A stretch of DNA of 64,000 bases from an uncultured Paracoccaceae bacterium (GTDB lineage Bacteria; Pseudomonadota; Alphaproteobacteria; Rhodobacterales; Rhodobacteraceae): NCBI GenBank assembly GCA_947503965.1, contig CANNFU010000013.1, positions 29,970 through 93,969 on the forward strand, given 5' to 3'. The translations under genes and the position numbers were made by a program. The notes beneath the pieces are model-generated. The model searched no databases, was not told the DNA's origin, and was given only the letters and a program-made list of their open reading frames with translations. This document shows positions 16,650-24,891 of this stretch, one piece after another. How positions within the stretch are numbered: position 1 is the stretch's first letter; each line of letters starts with the position of its first letter.

Positions 16650-17513
16650 ATGAAAACCCAAAACCAAAAGGCGTGGTTTTTTGTCCTGCCGGTGCTTTTG
16701 CTGGTCGCCTTCAATGCGCTGATCCCGATGATGACGGTGGTCAACTATTCGGTGCAGGAAACATTCGGCAACAACGTGTTCTTTTGGCATGGGCTGGGCT
16801 GGTTTGAGGATTTGCTGAATTCCGAACGGTTCCATGCCGCCCTTGGCCGTCAAATCCTGTTCACAACGATTATCCTGCTGATCGAAATCCCGCTGGGCAT
16901 CATCATCGCCCTGTCGATGCCCCGGCAAGGGTTCTGGGTGCCGGTCTGTCTGGTGCTGATGGCCTTGCCCATGCTGATCCCATGGAACGTGGTGGGGGCG
17001 ATGTGGAACATCTTCGCCCTGCCCGATATCGGCCTCTTGGGCTATCTGATGAACACCACGCTGGGCGTCGACTATGACATGACCCAGGATCCATTCGCGG
17101 CATGGGCCACCATCATCACGATGGATGTCTGGCATTGGACCTCGCTTGTGGTGCTGCTGAGCTATGCGGGTCTCGTCTCGATCCCCGACGCCTATTATCA
17201 GGCGGCCAAGATCGACGGGGCCTCAAGCTGGTCTGTCTTCCGCTACATCCAACTGCCGAAGATGAAACAGGTGCTGACAATCGCGATCCTTCTGCGGTTC
17301 ATGGACAGCTTCAACATCTACACCGAGGTGTTCGTCATGACCGGCGGGGGACCGGGGAATTCGACAACATTCTTGTCGATTGATCTGGTCAAGATTGCGC
17401 TGGGGCAATTCGACCTTGGCCCTGCGGCGGCGATGTCGCTGATCTATTTCGCGATCACGCTGCTGGTGTCCTGGCTGTTCTACACATTGATGACGAAGGA
17501 TGAAGGGAAATGA
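16650..17513 (+). CDS. glpP: Glycerol ABC transporter permease GlpP
   Basis: 287-residue MalF/UgpA-type inner-membrane permease with six predicted membrane segments, the first at about 9-30. The EAA loop is DAYYQAAKIDGASSWSVFRYIQLP, and a typical TGGGPGNSTTFLS segment follows. The ATG at 16650 has AGAGGAG upstream. It forms the channel with GlpQ. A structured element of about 140 bases separates the two. Confidence 0.88.
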   Translation: MKTQNQKAWFFVLPVLLLVAFNALIPMMTVVNYSVQETFGNNVFFWHGLGWFEDLLNSERFHAALGRQILFTTIILLIEIPLGIIIALSMPRQGFWVPVCLVLMALPMLIPWNVVGAMWNIFALPDIGLLGYLMNTTLGVDYDMTQDPFAAWATIITMDVWHWTSLVVLLSYAGLVSIPDAYYQAAKIDGASSWSVFRYIQLPKMKQVLTIAILLRFMDSFNIYTEVFVMTGGGPGNSTTFLSIDLVKIALGQFDLGPAAAMSLIYFAITLLVSWLFYTLMTKDEGK

Positions 17514-17523
17514 TGTGTGCTGA

Positions 17524-17663
17524 GGGCATCGCCCGACCTGGAGGGCGTTTGAAAGCTATTTTTGGGGCGAAGCGGTGCCATAGGCGCGACGTTGCTTCTT
17601 ATCGAAACGCTGCAAAATCGCCCTCCTGGGGGAGGTCGGGCGATGCCCGGCGGTGCCGCCGGG
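17524..17663 (+). mobile_element. Inverted-repeat (MITE-like) element between glpP and glpQ
   Basis: Perfect 16-bp inverted repeats (17524-17539 and 17633-17648, GGGCATCGCCCGACCT and its complement) enclose a second 8-bp pair (17540-17547 with 17619-17626) around a 71-base centre without a reading frame. An 8-bp hairpin (CCCGGCGG-TG-CCGCCGGG, 17646-17663) follows on the right. Size and terminal symmetry suggest a small non-autonomous or REP-type element, but no target duplication was established. Confidence 0.5.
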
Positions 17664-17691
17664 CGGTACAGTATTGTGAAGGAAGCACATC

Positions 17692-18489
17692 ATGAGAAAA
17701 CGCAGCCTGATCCCGATCCTCTACATCCTCTTCCTGATGTTGCCGATCTACTGGCTCATCTCGATGAGCTTCAAAACCACGAACGAGATCCTGTCGGGCT
17801 TCTCGCTTTTCCCGCAGACCTTCACATGGGAGAATTACATCACGATCTTTACAGATCCGTCTTGGTACTGGGCCTACATCAACTCGATCATTTATGTATC
17901 GCTCAACACGGTGCTGTCGATCTGTGTGGCGCTGCCCGCCGCCTATGCGTTTTCACGCTACCGGTTCCTTGGCGACAAGACGCTGTTCTTCTGGTTGCTG
18001 ACAAACCGGATGGCCCCTGCCGCGGTCTTCGTGCTGCCCTTCTTCCAGCTTTACTCTGCCGTGGGCCTCTTTGACACGCATATCGCCGTGGCCCTCGCCC
18101 ATTGCCTTTTCAACATCCCGCTGGCGGTCTGGATCCTCGAAGGGTTCATGTCAGGCGTACCCAAGGAACTGGATGAAACGGCTTACGTGGACGGCTATTC
18201 CTTCCCGCGCTTTTTCATCACGATCTTTCTGCCCACGATCAAGGCGGGCGTCGGTGTCGCCGCCTTCTTCTGCTTCATGTTCTCTTGGGTGGAACTCTTG
18301 CTGGCCAAGAACCTGACGGCCGTCGATGCCAAACCGATTGCGGCCGAAATGACCAAGACCGCCTCCAGCGCGGGCTATGAACTCGGGCTGCTGGCCGCCG
18401 CCGGGACGCTGACGATCATCCCCGGCGCAATCGTCGTCTATTTTGTCCGCAACTACATTGCCAAGGGCTTTGCCCTGGGGAGGGTCTGA
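17692..18489 (+). CDS. glpQ: Glycerol ABC transporter permease GlpQ
   Basis: 265-residue MalG/UgpE-type permease with six predicted membrane segments (first at about 6-24). The EAA loop is KELDETAYVDGYSFPRFFITIFLP. A GAAGGAAG ribosome site precedes the ATG. Its stop overlaps the glpU start (TGATG), so the two are translationally coupled. Not to be confused with the glycerophosphodiesterase GlpQ. Confidence 0.88.
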   Translation: MRKRSLIPILYILFLMLPIYWLISMSFKTTNEILSGFSLFPQTFTWENYITIFTDPSWYWAYINSIIYVSLNTVLSICVALPAAYAFSRYRFLGDKTLFFWLLTNRMAPAAVFVLPFFQLYSAVGLFDTHIAVALAHCLFNIPLAVWILEGFMSGVPKELDETAYVDGYSFPRFFITIFLPTIKAGVGVAAFFCFMFSWVELLLAKNLTAVDAKPIAAEMTKTASSAGYELGLLAAAGTLTIIPGAIVVYFVRNYIAKGFALGRV

Positions 18490-18767
18490 TGCTGTCATGG
18501 ATGGCCTGGACATGGCCGACCGCATTGTTCTTCATCGCCCTGTTCACGGCGATGGGGATCATCACCTTCATCGAAATCCGCTGGCCGGGTACAAGCGAAC
18601 GCAAGGGCGTGTTGCGGCTGACCACCACGCGCGGTGACCGGCTGTTTCTTGGGTTGCTTGGTTCGGCTTACATCTTTCTCGCCTGGCTTGGGATCTTCGG
18701 CACGCCGCTTTGGGTGCCACTCGGCCTCGCCATTGCCTGGCTCGTCTTCTGCTTTTGGAAAGTCTGA
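18489..18767 (+). CDS. glpU: GlpU small membrane protein (DUF2160)
   Basis: 92-residue membrane protein with predicted helices near 10-29, 55-72 and 74-90, and a conserved cytoplasmic part (GITFIEIRWPGTSERKGVLR-like). DUF2160 proteins accompany the GlpSTPQUV glycerol importer; their biochemical role is not well defined. Its presence is the strongest single argument for assigning the whole operon to glycerol uptake. Confidence 0.85.
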   Translation: MLSWMAWTWPTALFFIALFTAMGIITFIEIRWPGTSERKGVLRLTTTRGDRLFLGLLGSAYIFLAWLGIFGTPLWVPLGLAIAWLVFCFWKV

Positions 18768-18846
18768 ATTGCTTGGAGATGCGACATCTTTCGTATTTAC
18801 TGCCCCCGTGGGGGGACGAGCAGACCAACACGTGACGGGACAGTAG

Positions 18847-19242
18847 ATGCGGCAGAGAAAGCGTAACGAGTTTCTAACGGAAGTCGAACTGGAGTTCATG
18901 ACAGAGCTTTGGGCGATGGGTGAGGGCAGCGTGCGCGATATGCTTGCCCGGCTGAACCCCGACCGCAACCTTGCCTATACATCTGCCGCGACGATCCTGC
19001 GGATCATGGAACAAAAGGGTTTCGTGACCAGCGAGAAGCTGGGCAAGACATTCATCTATTCACCAGTGCTGGAAAAGGATGCCTATCAGGCCAAGACCCT
19101 GCGCGATCTGTCGAACAAGCTGTTCGATGGCACGCCTGCGTCCATGGTCGCCCGGCTCGTCGATGACGATGGCATCTCCGAGGACGCCCTCAAGGAAATA
19201 CAGGCGCTACTCCAGCGGAGGCTGACCGATGATTTCCCCTGA
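18847..19242 (+). CDS. BlaI/MecI/CopY-family repressor
   Basis: 131-residue winged-helix regulator of the BlaI/CopY family. LTEVELEFMTELWAMGEGSVRDMLARL and AYTSAATILRIMEQKGFV match the DNA-binding half; a dimerisation half follows. It overlaps the M56 peptidase gene by 14 bases, the usual BlaI-BlaR1 pairing in which the peptidase triggers repressor loss. The upstream 79 bases hold a plausible -10 (TATTTA) but no clear BlaI dyad. Target genes are unknown; no beta-lactamase gene of the classical resistance type is adjacent. Confidence 0.88.
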   Translation: MRQRKRNEFLTEVELEFMTELWAMGEGSVRDMLARLNPDRNLAYTSAATILRIMEQKGFVTSEKLGKTFIYSPVLEKDAYQAKTLRDLSNKLFDGTPASMVARLVDDDGISEDALKEIQALLQRRLTDDFP

Positions 19243-20320
19243 TACCCTTCTGAACGCCTATATCGACGCCAACATCATCCTCGTGCTGGGGGCCGTCATC
19301 TGGGCCGCGGCACAATGCATTATCAGGCGGACACCGCTGAAACGGGCGCATGGGGCGCGGCTGAACCTGCTTTATGGCGTGCTGATCATCGTCGGCGTCG
19401 CCCCCTTTGCCGCATTGGCGCTCTGGCCGCAGGCACAGGCGCTCAACCTCAACCTGTCGGACATGATCGTGGCGGAATATCTTGACGGTCGCTTTGCCAT
19501 GGCCCCGACAAGTTTCGAGGCGCTGCTGGCCACACGCGACACGCTGATCCATGAAATCACGACGCTCAGCACCACAACCGGCACTCTCATCGCCACCATT
19601 CTGGCTGCGGGGATCGCGTTTGGCATGATCCGCGCGGCGATCAACATGTCCCGCGTGCGCTGGGTGATCGGGCAAAGCTATCTCTGGCGGCAATCGGGCA
19701 AGGTGCAGATCAGGCTGACCGATGCCTCCTCCATCCCGTTTTCCACCCGTGGGCTACGCCGGCATTACGTGGTGGTCCCGTCAGAAATGCTGGGCCATCC
19801 CGCCGATCTGCGCGTTGCGCTGGCCCATGAATTCCAGCACCTGCGGCAGGGCGACCTCGCCTGGGAAGGTGTCCTCGAACTTCTGCGCCCGCTTTTCGTC
19901 TTCAACCCAGCCATGCGCTATTGGAAAACGCAGGTGGAACGGCAACGCGAACTCGCCTGCGACCAGGGCGTGATGCAGCGCAAGCATCTGAGTGCGCAGG
20001 ACTACGCCAACTGCCTGCTGCGCGTCTGCACCAACGCGATGCAGCGGCAGGGCCACGCCGCCATGCCTGTGGTCGCCCTTGTGCAGGCGAAAGGCAAGCG
20101 CAACGCGCTGTTCCTGCGCCACCGTGTCTTGCAGATGATCGAAGGCGGCACCGGGCAAACCAACCGGTGGCTGATCCCTGCCCTGCTGTGTCCGCTGGCC
20201 ATCGCTGTCATATTGTCCGCCGTCACCATCCAGAGATCAGGCGACTGGTCGCAGGACCGGCTGATGCTGTCGACCATCGTGAACCTTGAACGGCTGAACA
20301 GCCGGACGATGTCCAATTAA
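19229..20320 (+). CDS. M56-family (BlaR1-like) membrane metallopeptidase
   Basis: 363-residue integral membrane peptidase. Hydrophobic segments lie at about 16-35, 48-70, 110-135 and near 330. The zinc motif HEFQH (about residue 203) lies in ALAHEFQHLRQGD, and RELACDQGV probably supplies the third ligand. Full BlaR1/MecR1 proteins have an added C-terminal penicillin-binding sensor; this one ends after the peptidase and a last membrane segment. The input signal is therefore unknown. GGAGG precedes the ATG. Confidence 0.87.
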   Translation: MISPDTLLNAYIDANIILVLGAVIWAAAQCIIRRTPLKRAHGARLNLLYGVLIIVGVAPFAALALWPQAQALNLNLSDMIVAEYLDGRFAMAPTSFEALLATRDTLIHEITTLSTTTGTLIATILAAGIAFGMIRAAINMSRVRWVIGQSYLWRQSGKVQIRLTDASSIPFSTRGLRRHYVVVPSEMLGHPADLRVALAHEFQHLRQGDLAWEGVLELLRPLFVFNPAMRYWKTQVERQRELACDQGVMQRKHLSAQDYANCLLRVCTNAMQRQGHAAMPVVALVQAKGKRNALFLRHRVLQMIEGGTGQTNRWLIPALLCPLAIAVILSAVTIQRSGDWSQDRLMLSTIVNLERLNSRTMSN

Positions 20321-20427
20321 CTTTGTTGGCGCAACACTGATGAAAGAACGGGCAGTTTCGCGATTACCGCCGGGCGGGTTAGGCAGAGGGCGCTTGTAAA
20401 ACCGGGTCCCGCCGCTATCGTTAACGC

Positions 20428-21852
20428 ATGGGTAGCGAAGATAATTTTTTCAATGAGTTGCAGGGTGATGGAGGTGTTCGTGCGCCTTACAGCAACTACA
20501 ACGCATGGTTTGCCGAACAGGACACCACCCGCCTGCAGACAAAATCAAAAGAGGCTGAAGCCTTTTTTCGCCGCAGCGGCATCACCTTCAACGTCTACGG
20601 TCAAAGTGACGCCGAAGAGCGACTGATCCCGTTTGATCTGGTCCCCAGAATTCTGTCGAATACCGAATGGAGCAGGCTGGCCAAGGGCATTGAACAGCGG
20701 GTGCGCGGCATCAATGCCTTTCTGCACGATTTGTATAATCGTCAGGAGATCATCAGCGCTGGCATCGTGCCCAAAAGGCTGATCGCGAAAAATGATGCCT
20801 TCCTGCCCCAGATGATCGACTTTACCCCGCCCGGTGGCGTTTACACACATATTGTCGGAACAGACATTGTGCGCACAGGCGAAAACGATTTCTACGTGCT
20901 TGAGGATAACGCGCGCACGCCATCGGGCGTCAGCTATATGCTCGAAAATCGGGAAACGATGCTGCAGATGTTCCCCGAGCTTTTCAGCAAAATCAAGATC
21001 CAGCGGGTCAGCGATTACCCCAAGAACCTGCGCCGGTCGCTTGAGGCTGCGGCACCAACACACTGTGACGGACGACCCTGCGTGGTCGTGCTGACCCCCG
21101 GCATCCATAACTCGGCTTATTACGAACACAGCTTTCTGGCGGACCAGATGGGCGTTGAACTGGTCGAAGGGCATGATCTGCGCGTGGTCGACGGGCATAT
21201 CGCGATGCGCACGACCAAGGGCTATAAGACAATTGATGTCATCTACCGCAGAGTGGATGATGATTTCCTTGATCCGCTGACATTCAACCCGAATTCAATG
21301 CTGGGTGTGCCTGGGATCATGGATATCTATCGCGCCGGAAATATCACAATCGCCAACGCGCCGGGCACAGGTGTTGCAGACGATAAGGCGATCTATAGCT
21401 ATATGCCCGAAATTGTTGAGTTCTACACAGGCGAAAAACCGATCCTCAAAAATGTTCAGACTTTTCGTTGCGCGGACCCCGACACGCTGCAATATGTGCT
21501 GGAAAACCTCGCTGATCTTGTCGTGAAAGAGGTGCATGGCTCTGGTGGATATGGGATGCTGGTCGGGCCTGCCGCGTCAAAAACAGAGCTTGCGGATTTC
21601 GCGCAAAAGCTGAAAAACAACCCCTCCAACTACATCGCCCAGCCGACATTGTCGCTGTCCACTGTGCCAATCTTTACCGAGGCCGGGCTTGCCCCGCGAC
21701 ATGTGGATCTGCGCCCCTTCGCGCTGGTCTCGCCCGGCGGGGTGGACATCGTACCAGGTGGGCTGACCCGCGTGGCGCTCACCGAAGGCAGCCTGGTCGT
21801 GAATTCCAGCCAAGGCGGCGGGACAAAAGACACGTGGGTTTTGGAAGACTGA
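20428..21852 (+). CDS. Circularly permuted ATP-grasp family protein (Anbu cluster)
   Basis: 474-residue protein of the DUF404/DUF407 circularly permuted ATP-grasp family (COG2308 type). Recognisable stretches: VRGINAFLHDLYN, NDFYVLEDNARTPSGVSYMLENR, YRRVDDDFLDPL, VVKEVHGSGGYGMLVGP and RHVDLRPFAL. These enzymes are predicted to ligate peptides or amino acids with ATP. It is first in a four-gene row with alpha-E, transglutaminase-like and Anbu genes. No clear Shine-Dalgarno site precedes the ATG; it may be leaderless. Confidence 0.88.
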   Translation: MGSEDNFFNELQGDGGVRAPYSNYNAWFAEQDTTRLQTKSKEAEAFFRRSGITFNVYGQSDAEERLIPFDLVPRILSNTEWSRLAKGIEQRVRGINAFLHDLYNRQEIISAGIVPKRLIAKNDAFLPQMIDFTPPGGVYTHIVGTDIVRTGENDFYVLEDNARTPSGVSYMLENRETMLQMFPELFSKIKIQRVSDYPKNLRRSLEAAAPTHCDGRPCVVVLTPGIHNSAYYEHSFLADQMGVELVEGHDLRVVDGHIAMRTTKGYKTIDVIYRRVDDDFLDPLTFNPNSMLGVPGIMDIYRAGNITIANAPGTGVADDKAIYSYMPEIVEFYTGEKPILKNVQTFRCADPDTLQYVLENLADLVVKEVHGSGGYGMLVGPAASKTELADFAQKLKNNPSNYIAQPTLSLSTVPIFTEAGLAPRHVDLRPFALVSPGGVDIVPGGLTRVALTEGSLVVNSSQGGGTKDTWVLED

Positions 21853-21853
21853 T

Positions 21854-22795
21854 ATGCTGGGAAAAACCGCAGGTGGGCTTTATTGGATGTTCCGGTTCCT
21901 CGAAAGGGCCGAAAACACCGCGCGGCTGGTCGAGGCCGGGTTTCGCATCGCGCTGACCCGATCCAACGATCCAGTATCGGAATGGAAATCGGTCATTGTC
22001 ACCTCAGCCGCACAGATGGCGTATGAGGCGAAACATGATGGTTATGACAGCAGCCAGGTCATCGACTTTCTGTTGCGCGATAGCGACAACCCAAGTTCGG
22101 TTCAGTCGGTCATCAAATCTGCCCGCGACAATGCCCGGCTTGTCCGTACCGCGCTCACGACCGAAGTATGGTCCGCTGTCAACGAAACGTGGATGCTGCT
22201 GGCCGATCGGCTGCGTCACCCGGTGTCAGAAACCGACCTGCCCGAGGTTCTTGCGGCCATCCGGCAGCAATCGGCATTGGTTCGTGGCGCGCTGCATGGC
22301 ACGATGCTGCGCAACGATATCTACGATTTCTGTCGGCTCGGCACGTTCATCGAACGCATGGACAGTACCGCGCGGATCATCGACGTGAAGTATTATGCGC
22401 TGCTGCCGTCGCCCTCATTTGTCGGTAGCCGGATGGACAACGTGCAATGGGAAACCATCCTGCGCTCGGTCTCGGCCCACAGATCATTTCGATGGGCGGT
22501 CGATGGGGACTATAACGCCCCGAATATCGCCCAATTCCTGATCCTTGATCGACGCATGCCACGATCACTTGCCTTCTGCGCCGGAACGATCGAAGAAAAC
22601 CTGACCTATCTTGCCAAACAATACGGCGATGAAAAGCAGAGCCTCGTACTGGCAAGATCGCTCCAAAAGCGACTGCGTGATCGGGACATTCAGGCGATCT
22701 TCGAAGAAGGGCTACACGAATTCCTGATGGCGGTGATCAATGATATCGCCCAGATCGGGATGCAAATCGAACATGATTACAGGTTCAACGCGTAA
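21854..22795 (+). CDS. Alpha-E domain protein (DUF403)
   Basis: 313-residue mostly helical protein of the alpha-E family (COG2307 type). The start MLGKTAGGLYWMFRFLERAENTARLVEAG and the FCRLGTFIERMDSTARIIDVKYY motif are characteristic. It begins one base after the ATP-grasp gene and stops immediately before the transglutaminase gene. The family is nearly always encoded next to the permuted ATP-grasp; biochemical activity is not established. Confidence 0.9.
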   Translation: MLGKTAGGLYWMFRFLERAENTARLVEAGFRIALTRSNDPVSEWKSVIVTSAAQMAYEAKHDGYDSSQVIDFLLRDSDNPSSVQSVIKSARDNARLVRTALTTEVWSAVNETWMLLADRLRHPVSETDLPEVLAAIRQQSALVRGALHGTMLRNDIYDFCRLGTFIERMDSTARIIDVKYYALLPSPSFVGSRMDNVQWETILRSVSAHRSFRWAVDGDYNAPNIAQFLILDRRMPRSLAFCAGTIEENLTYLAKQYGDEKQSLVLARSLQKRLRDRDIQAIFEEGLHEFLMAVINDIAQIGMQIEHDYRFNA

Positions 22796-23593
22796 ATGCT
22801 GCTCCAGATCAATCACACCACGCGTTACGATTACGATCAGCCCGTCGATTACGCGCTTCAAAAGGTGCGCTTGCGCCCCCTGCCCAACGCGCTGCAAAGC
22901 ATCGAGAATTGGACCCTGGATATTGATGGCGGCAAGATCGAGGCAGCATATACCGATCATTACGGCAATCACGTGGATCTGGTCAGCGCGGAACCCGGAA
23001 CCCGGTCGGTCATCCTGACGGCACGAGGAACGGCGCTGACGCATGATACGGCAGGTGTGCTGGGCCAGGCTTATGGCCGTGCACCGCTTTGGCATTTTGC
23101 GCAGGCGACGGCTATGACACAGGCTGGTGAGGCGGTCGCTGCCCTTGCTGATGTTGTGGGGGGGCATGATGATCTTCTGAATGGGTTGCACGCGCTTTCC
23201 GCAGCGATCCTGGCAAAAGTTCCCTACGAGATCGGGAAAACGCAAACCACAACCACAGCTGAAGAGGCGATCGCAATCGGTCGCGGCGTCTGTCAGGACC
23301 ACGCCACGATCTTTATTGCTGCCGCGCGCAAGGTCGGCCTGCCAGCGCGCTATGTCAGTGGCTACCTGTTCATGCCCGACCGTATCGACCAGGACGCGAG
23401 CCATGCCTGGGCAGAAGCGCATCTGGATGGCCTTGGATGGGTAGGCTTCGATGTATCGAACGGTGTCAGCCCTGATGAAAAGTATCTGCGCCTCGCCGTC
23501 GGGCGCGATGCACCGGACGCCGCCCCTATATCTGGCTTACGTATGGGCACCGGACGCGAAGCAATGATTGTATCTTTGCAGGTGCAGCAGTAA
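22796..23593 (+). CDS. Transglutaminase-like cysteine protease/peptidase family
   Basis: 265-residue protein with an N-terminal beta-rich region (MLLQINHTTRYDYDQPV is typical) and a transglutaminase-fold catalytic domain. The triad is visible: Cys166 in GRGVCQDHA, His203 in ASHAWAEAHL and Asp219 in WVGFDVSN. It directly abuts the alpha-E gene. In this gene set it is thought to act on peptides or isopeptide bonds, upstream of the Anbu protease; that link is inference. Confidence 0.92.
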   Translation: MLLQINHTTRYDYDQPVDYALQKVRLRPLPNALQSIENWTLDIDGGKIEAAYTDHYGNHVDLVSAEPGTRSVILTARGTALTHDTAGVLGQAYGRAPLWHFAQATAMTQAGEAVAALADVVGGHDDLLNGLHALSAAILAKVPYEIGKTQTTTTAEEAIAIGRGVCQDHATIFIAAARKVGLPARYVSGYLFMPDRIDQDASHAWAEAHLDGLGWVGFDVSNGVSPDEKYLRLAVGRDAPDAAPISGLRMGTGREAMIVSLQVQQ

Positions 23594-23628
23594 ATCTGTC
23601 ACGCACAACACCGGACAATAGGACCATC

Positions 23629-24360
23629 ATGACATATTGCGTAGGCATGCGCCTCAACTGTGGCCTCGTCTTCATGTCGGACACGCGGACCAATGCAGGT
23701 GTCGATAACTTCTCATCTGCACGCAAGATGTTCACGTGGTCCGTGCCGGGTGAACGCTCGATCACTCTGATGACGGCCGGAAACCTCGCCACGACACAAG
23801 CGGTTGTTGCTTTGCTCGATGAACGCTCAAAAGCCGCCGAGGACCGCGACCCCAGCATCATGCGGCAATCGACGATGTTTCAGGTCGCGCGACTGGTCGG
23901 AACAACCTTGAAAGAAGTCATTTCATACAGCAGCCCGACCGGGCAAACCGCGGATGATCGGTTCAGTGCATCCGTCATCGTCGGTGGTCAGATCAAGGGC
24001 GGTCAGCCCACGATCTTTCTGGTCTATCCGGCTGGAAACTTCATCGAAATCACCGAGGATTCGCCGTTTTTTCAGATCGGCGAGACAAAATACGGCAAGC
24101 CCATCCTTGTGCGGGCCTACGACCCTGACATGCGCTTTGACGAGGCGGTGCGTCTGATGATGGTCTCGTTCGACTCTACGATCAAATCGAACCTGTCTGT
24201 TGGTCTACCGCTGGATCTGCATATCTATGAAAATGACAGTTTTCACACGAACCGCCAACGCCGCATCGAAGCGGGCGATGAGGCTTATCAGAAAACAACG
24301 GCCGCCTGGAGCAACGCACTAAAGGCAGCTTTGGAAAAATTGGAAACGTTTGACGTTTAG
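23629..24360 (+). CDS. Anbu, bacterial proteasome homologue
   Basis: 243-residue Ntn-hydrolase of the Anbu (ancestral beta-subunit, COG3484) family. Thr2 immediately follows the initiator Met and would be the N-terminal nucleophile; Asp18 (FMSDTRTNAG) and Lys33 complete the proteasome-type catalytic set. There is no propeptide. Family members form open-ring or helical assemblies rather than sealed 20S barrels. The gene ends the four-gene cluster; its natural substrate is unknown. AGGA precedes the ATG. Confidence 0.92.
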   Translation: MTYCVGMRLNCGLVFMSDTRTNAGVDNFSSARKMFTWSVPGERSITLMTAGNLATTQAVVALLDERSKAAEDRDPSIMRQSTMFQVARLVGTTLKEVISYSSPTGQTADDRFSASVIVGGQIKGGQPTIFLVYPAGNFIEITEDSPFFQIGETKYGKPILVRAYDPDMRFDEAVRLMMVSFDSTIKSNLSVGLPLDLHIYENDSFHTNRQRRIEAGDEAYQKTTAAWSNALKAALEKLETFDV

Positions 24361-24891
24361 CAGCAATCGCGGTGGAAGGTTTCACGCAATGGGTACGAAA
24401 TGGTGCGCCCGGACGGCTCCACTATTCATATTATCCATTTGATATTAAATATTTTTCTGTCGCACACCGTCCGTTTAACCACATGATTTTTTTGGGGGAC
24501 GGACTGTTGAACAATCTAGATAACCTTTAGCTAAAGGGGCCAGCAAAGACTCCTGTCGAAGCTCGCCCGTACTCGCTGTGGTCAAAGTTGAAGATTGTTT
24601 GTTGCACATTGTTCAACATCTGTGGTCCCGACAACGTCAAGATTATGTGAAAATTGACCTACTGTCGTGCCCCAGAAGTCATTGCAAAACTGTTCGGCAG
24701 TGCTCTGACTCGCTACCATTATCTACCCTGATCGTTTTTGGGATATCTCTGCGCGGATACATTTGTGATCGTGTCCTGCGACGATGCCGGACAGGTCGCA
24801 CGGGACCGCCACCTGCAAGTCGGGCGACAGCGCAGCACACACCCACGCATTTGACGGCGATGGTTTGGCAATACGCGGCGACGCGCGCTGA
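24361..24891 (+). other. 531-base gap between convergent operons
   Basis: No convincing gene. The first half is AT-rich compared with its surroundings. It holds a perfect 14-base palindrome CCTTTAGCTAAAGG (24524-24537) and an 11-base inverted repeat pair, TGTTGAACAAT (24505-24515) and ATTGTTCAACA (24608-24618). Neither is followed by a T-tract. A small RNA is possible but unsupported. Confidence 0.5.

Noticed and set aside
18768..18846. BlaI operator upstream of the repressor gene
   Set aside because: No TACA/TGTA-type dyad was found; only a short GC hairpin and weak promoter-like boxes are visible.
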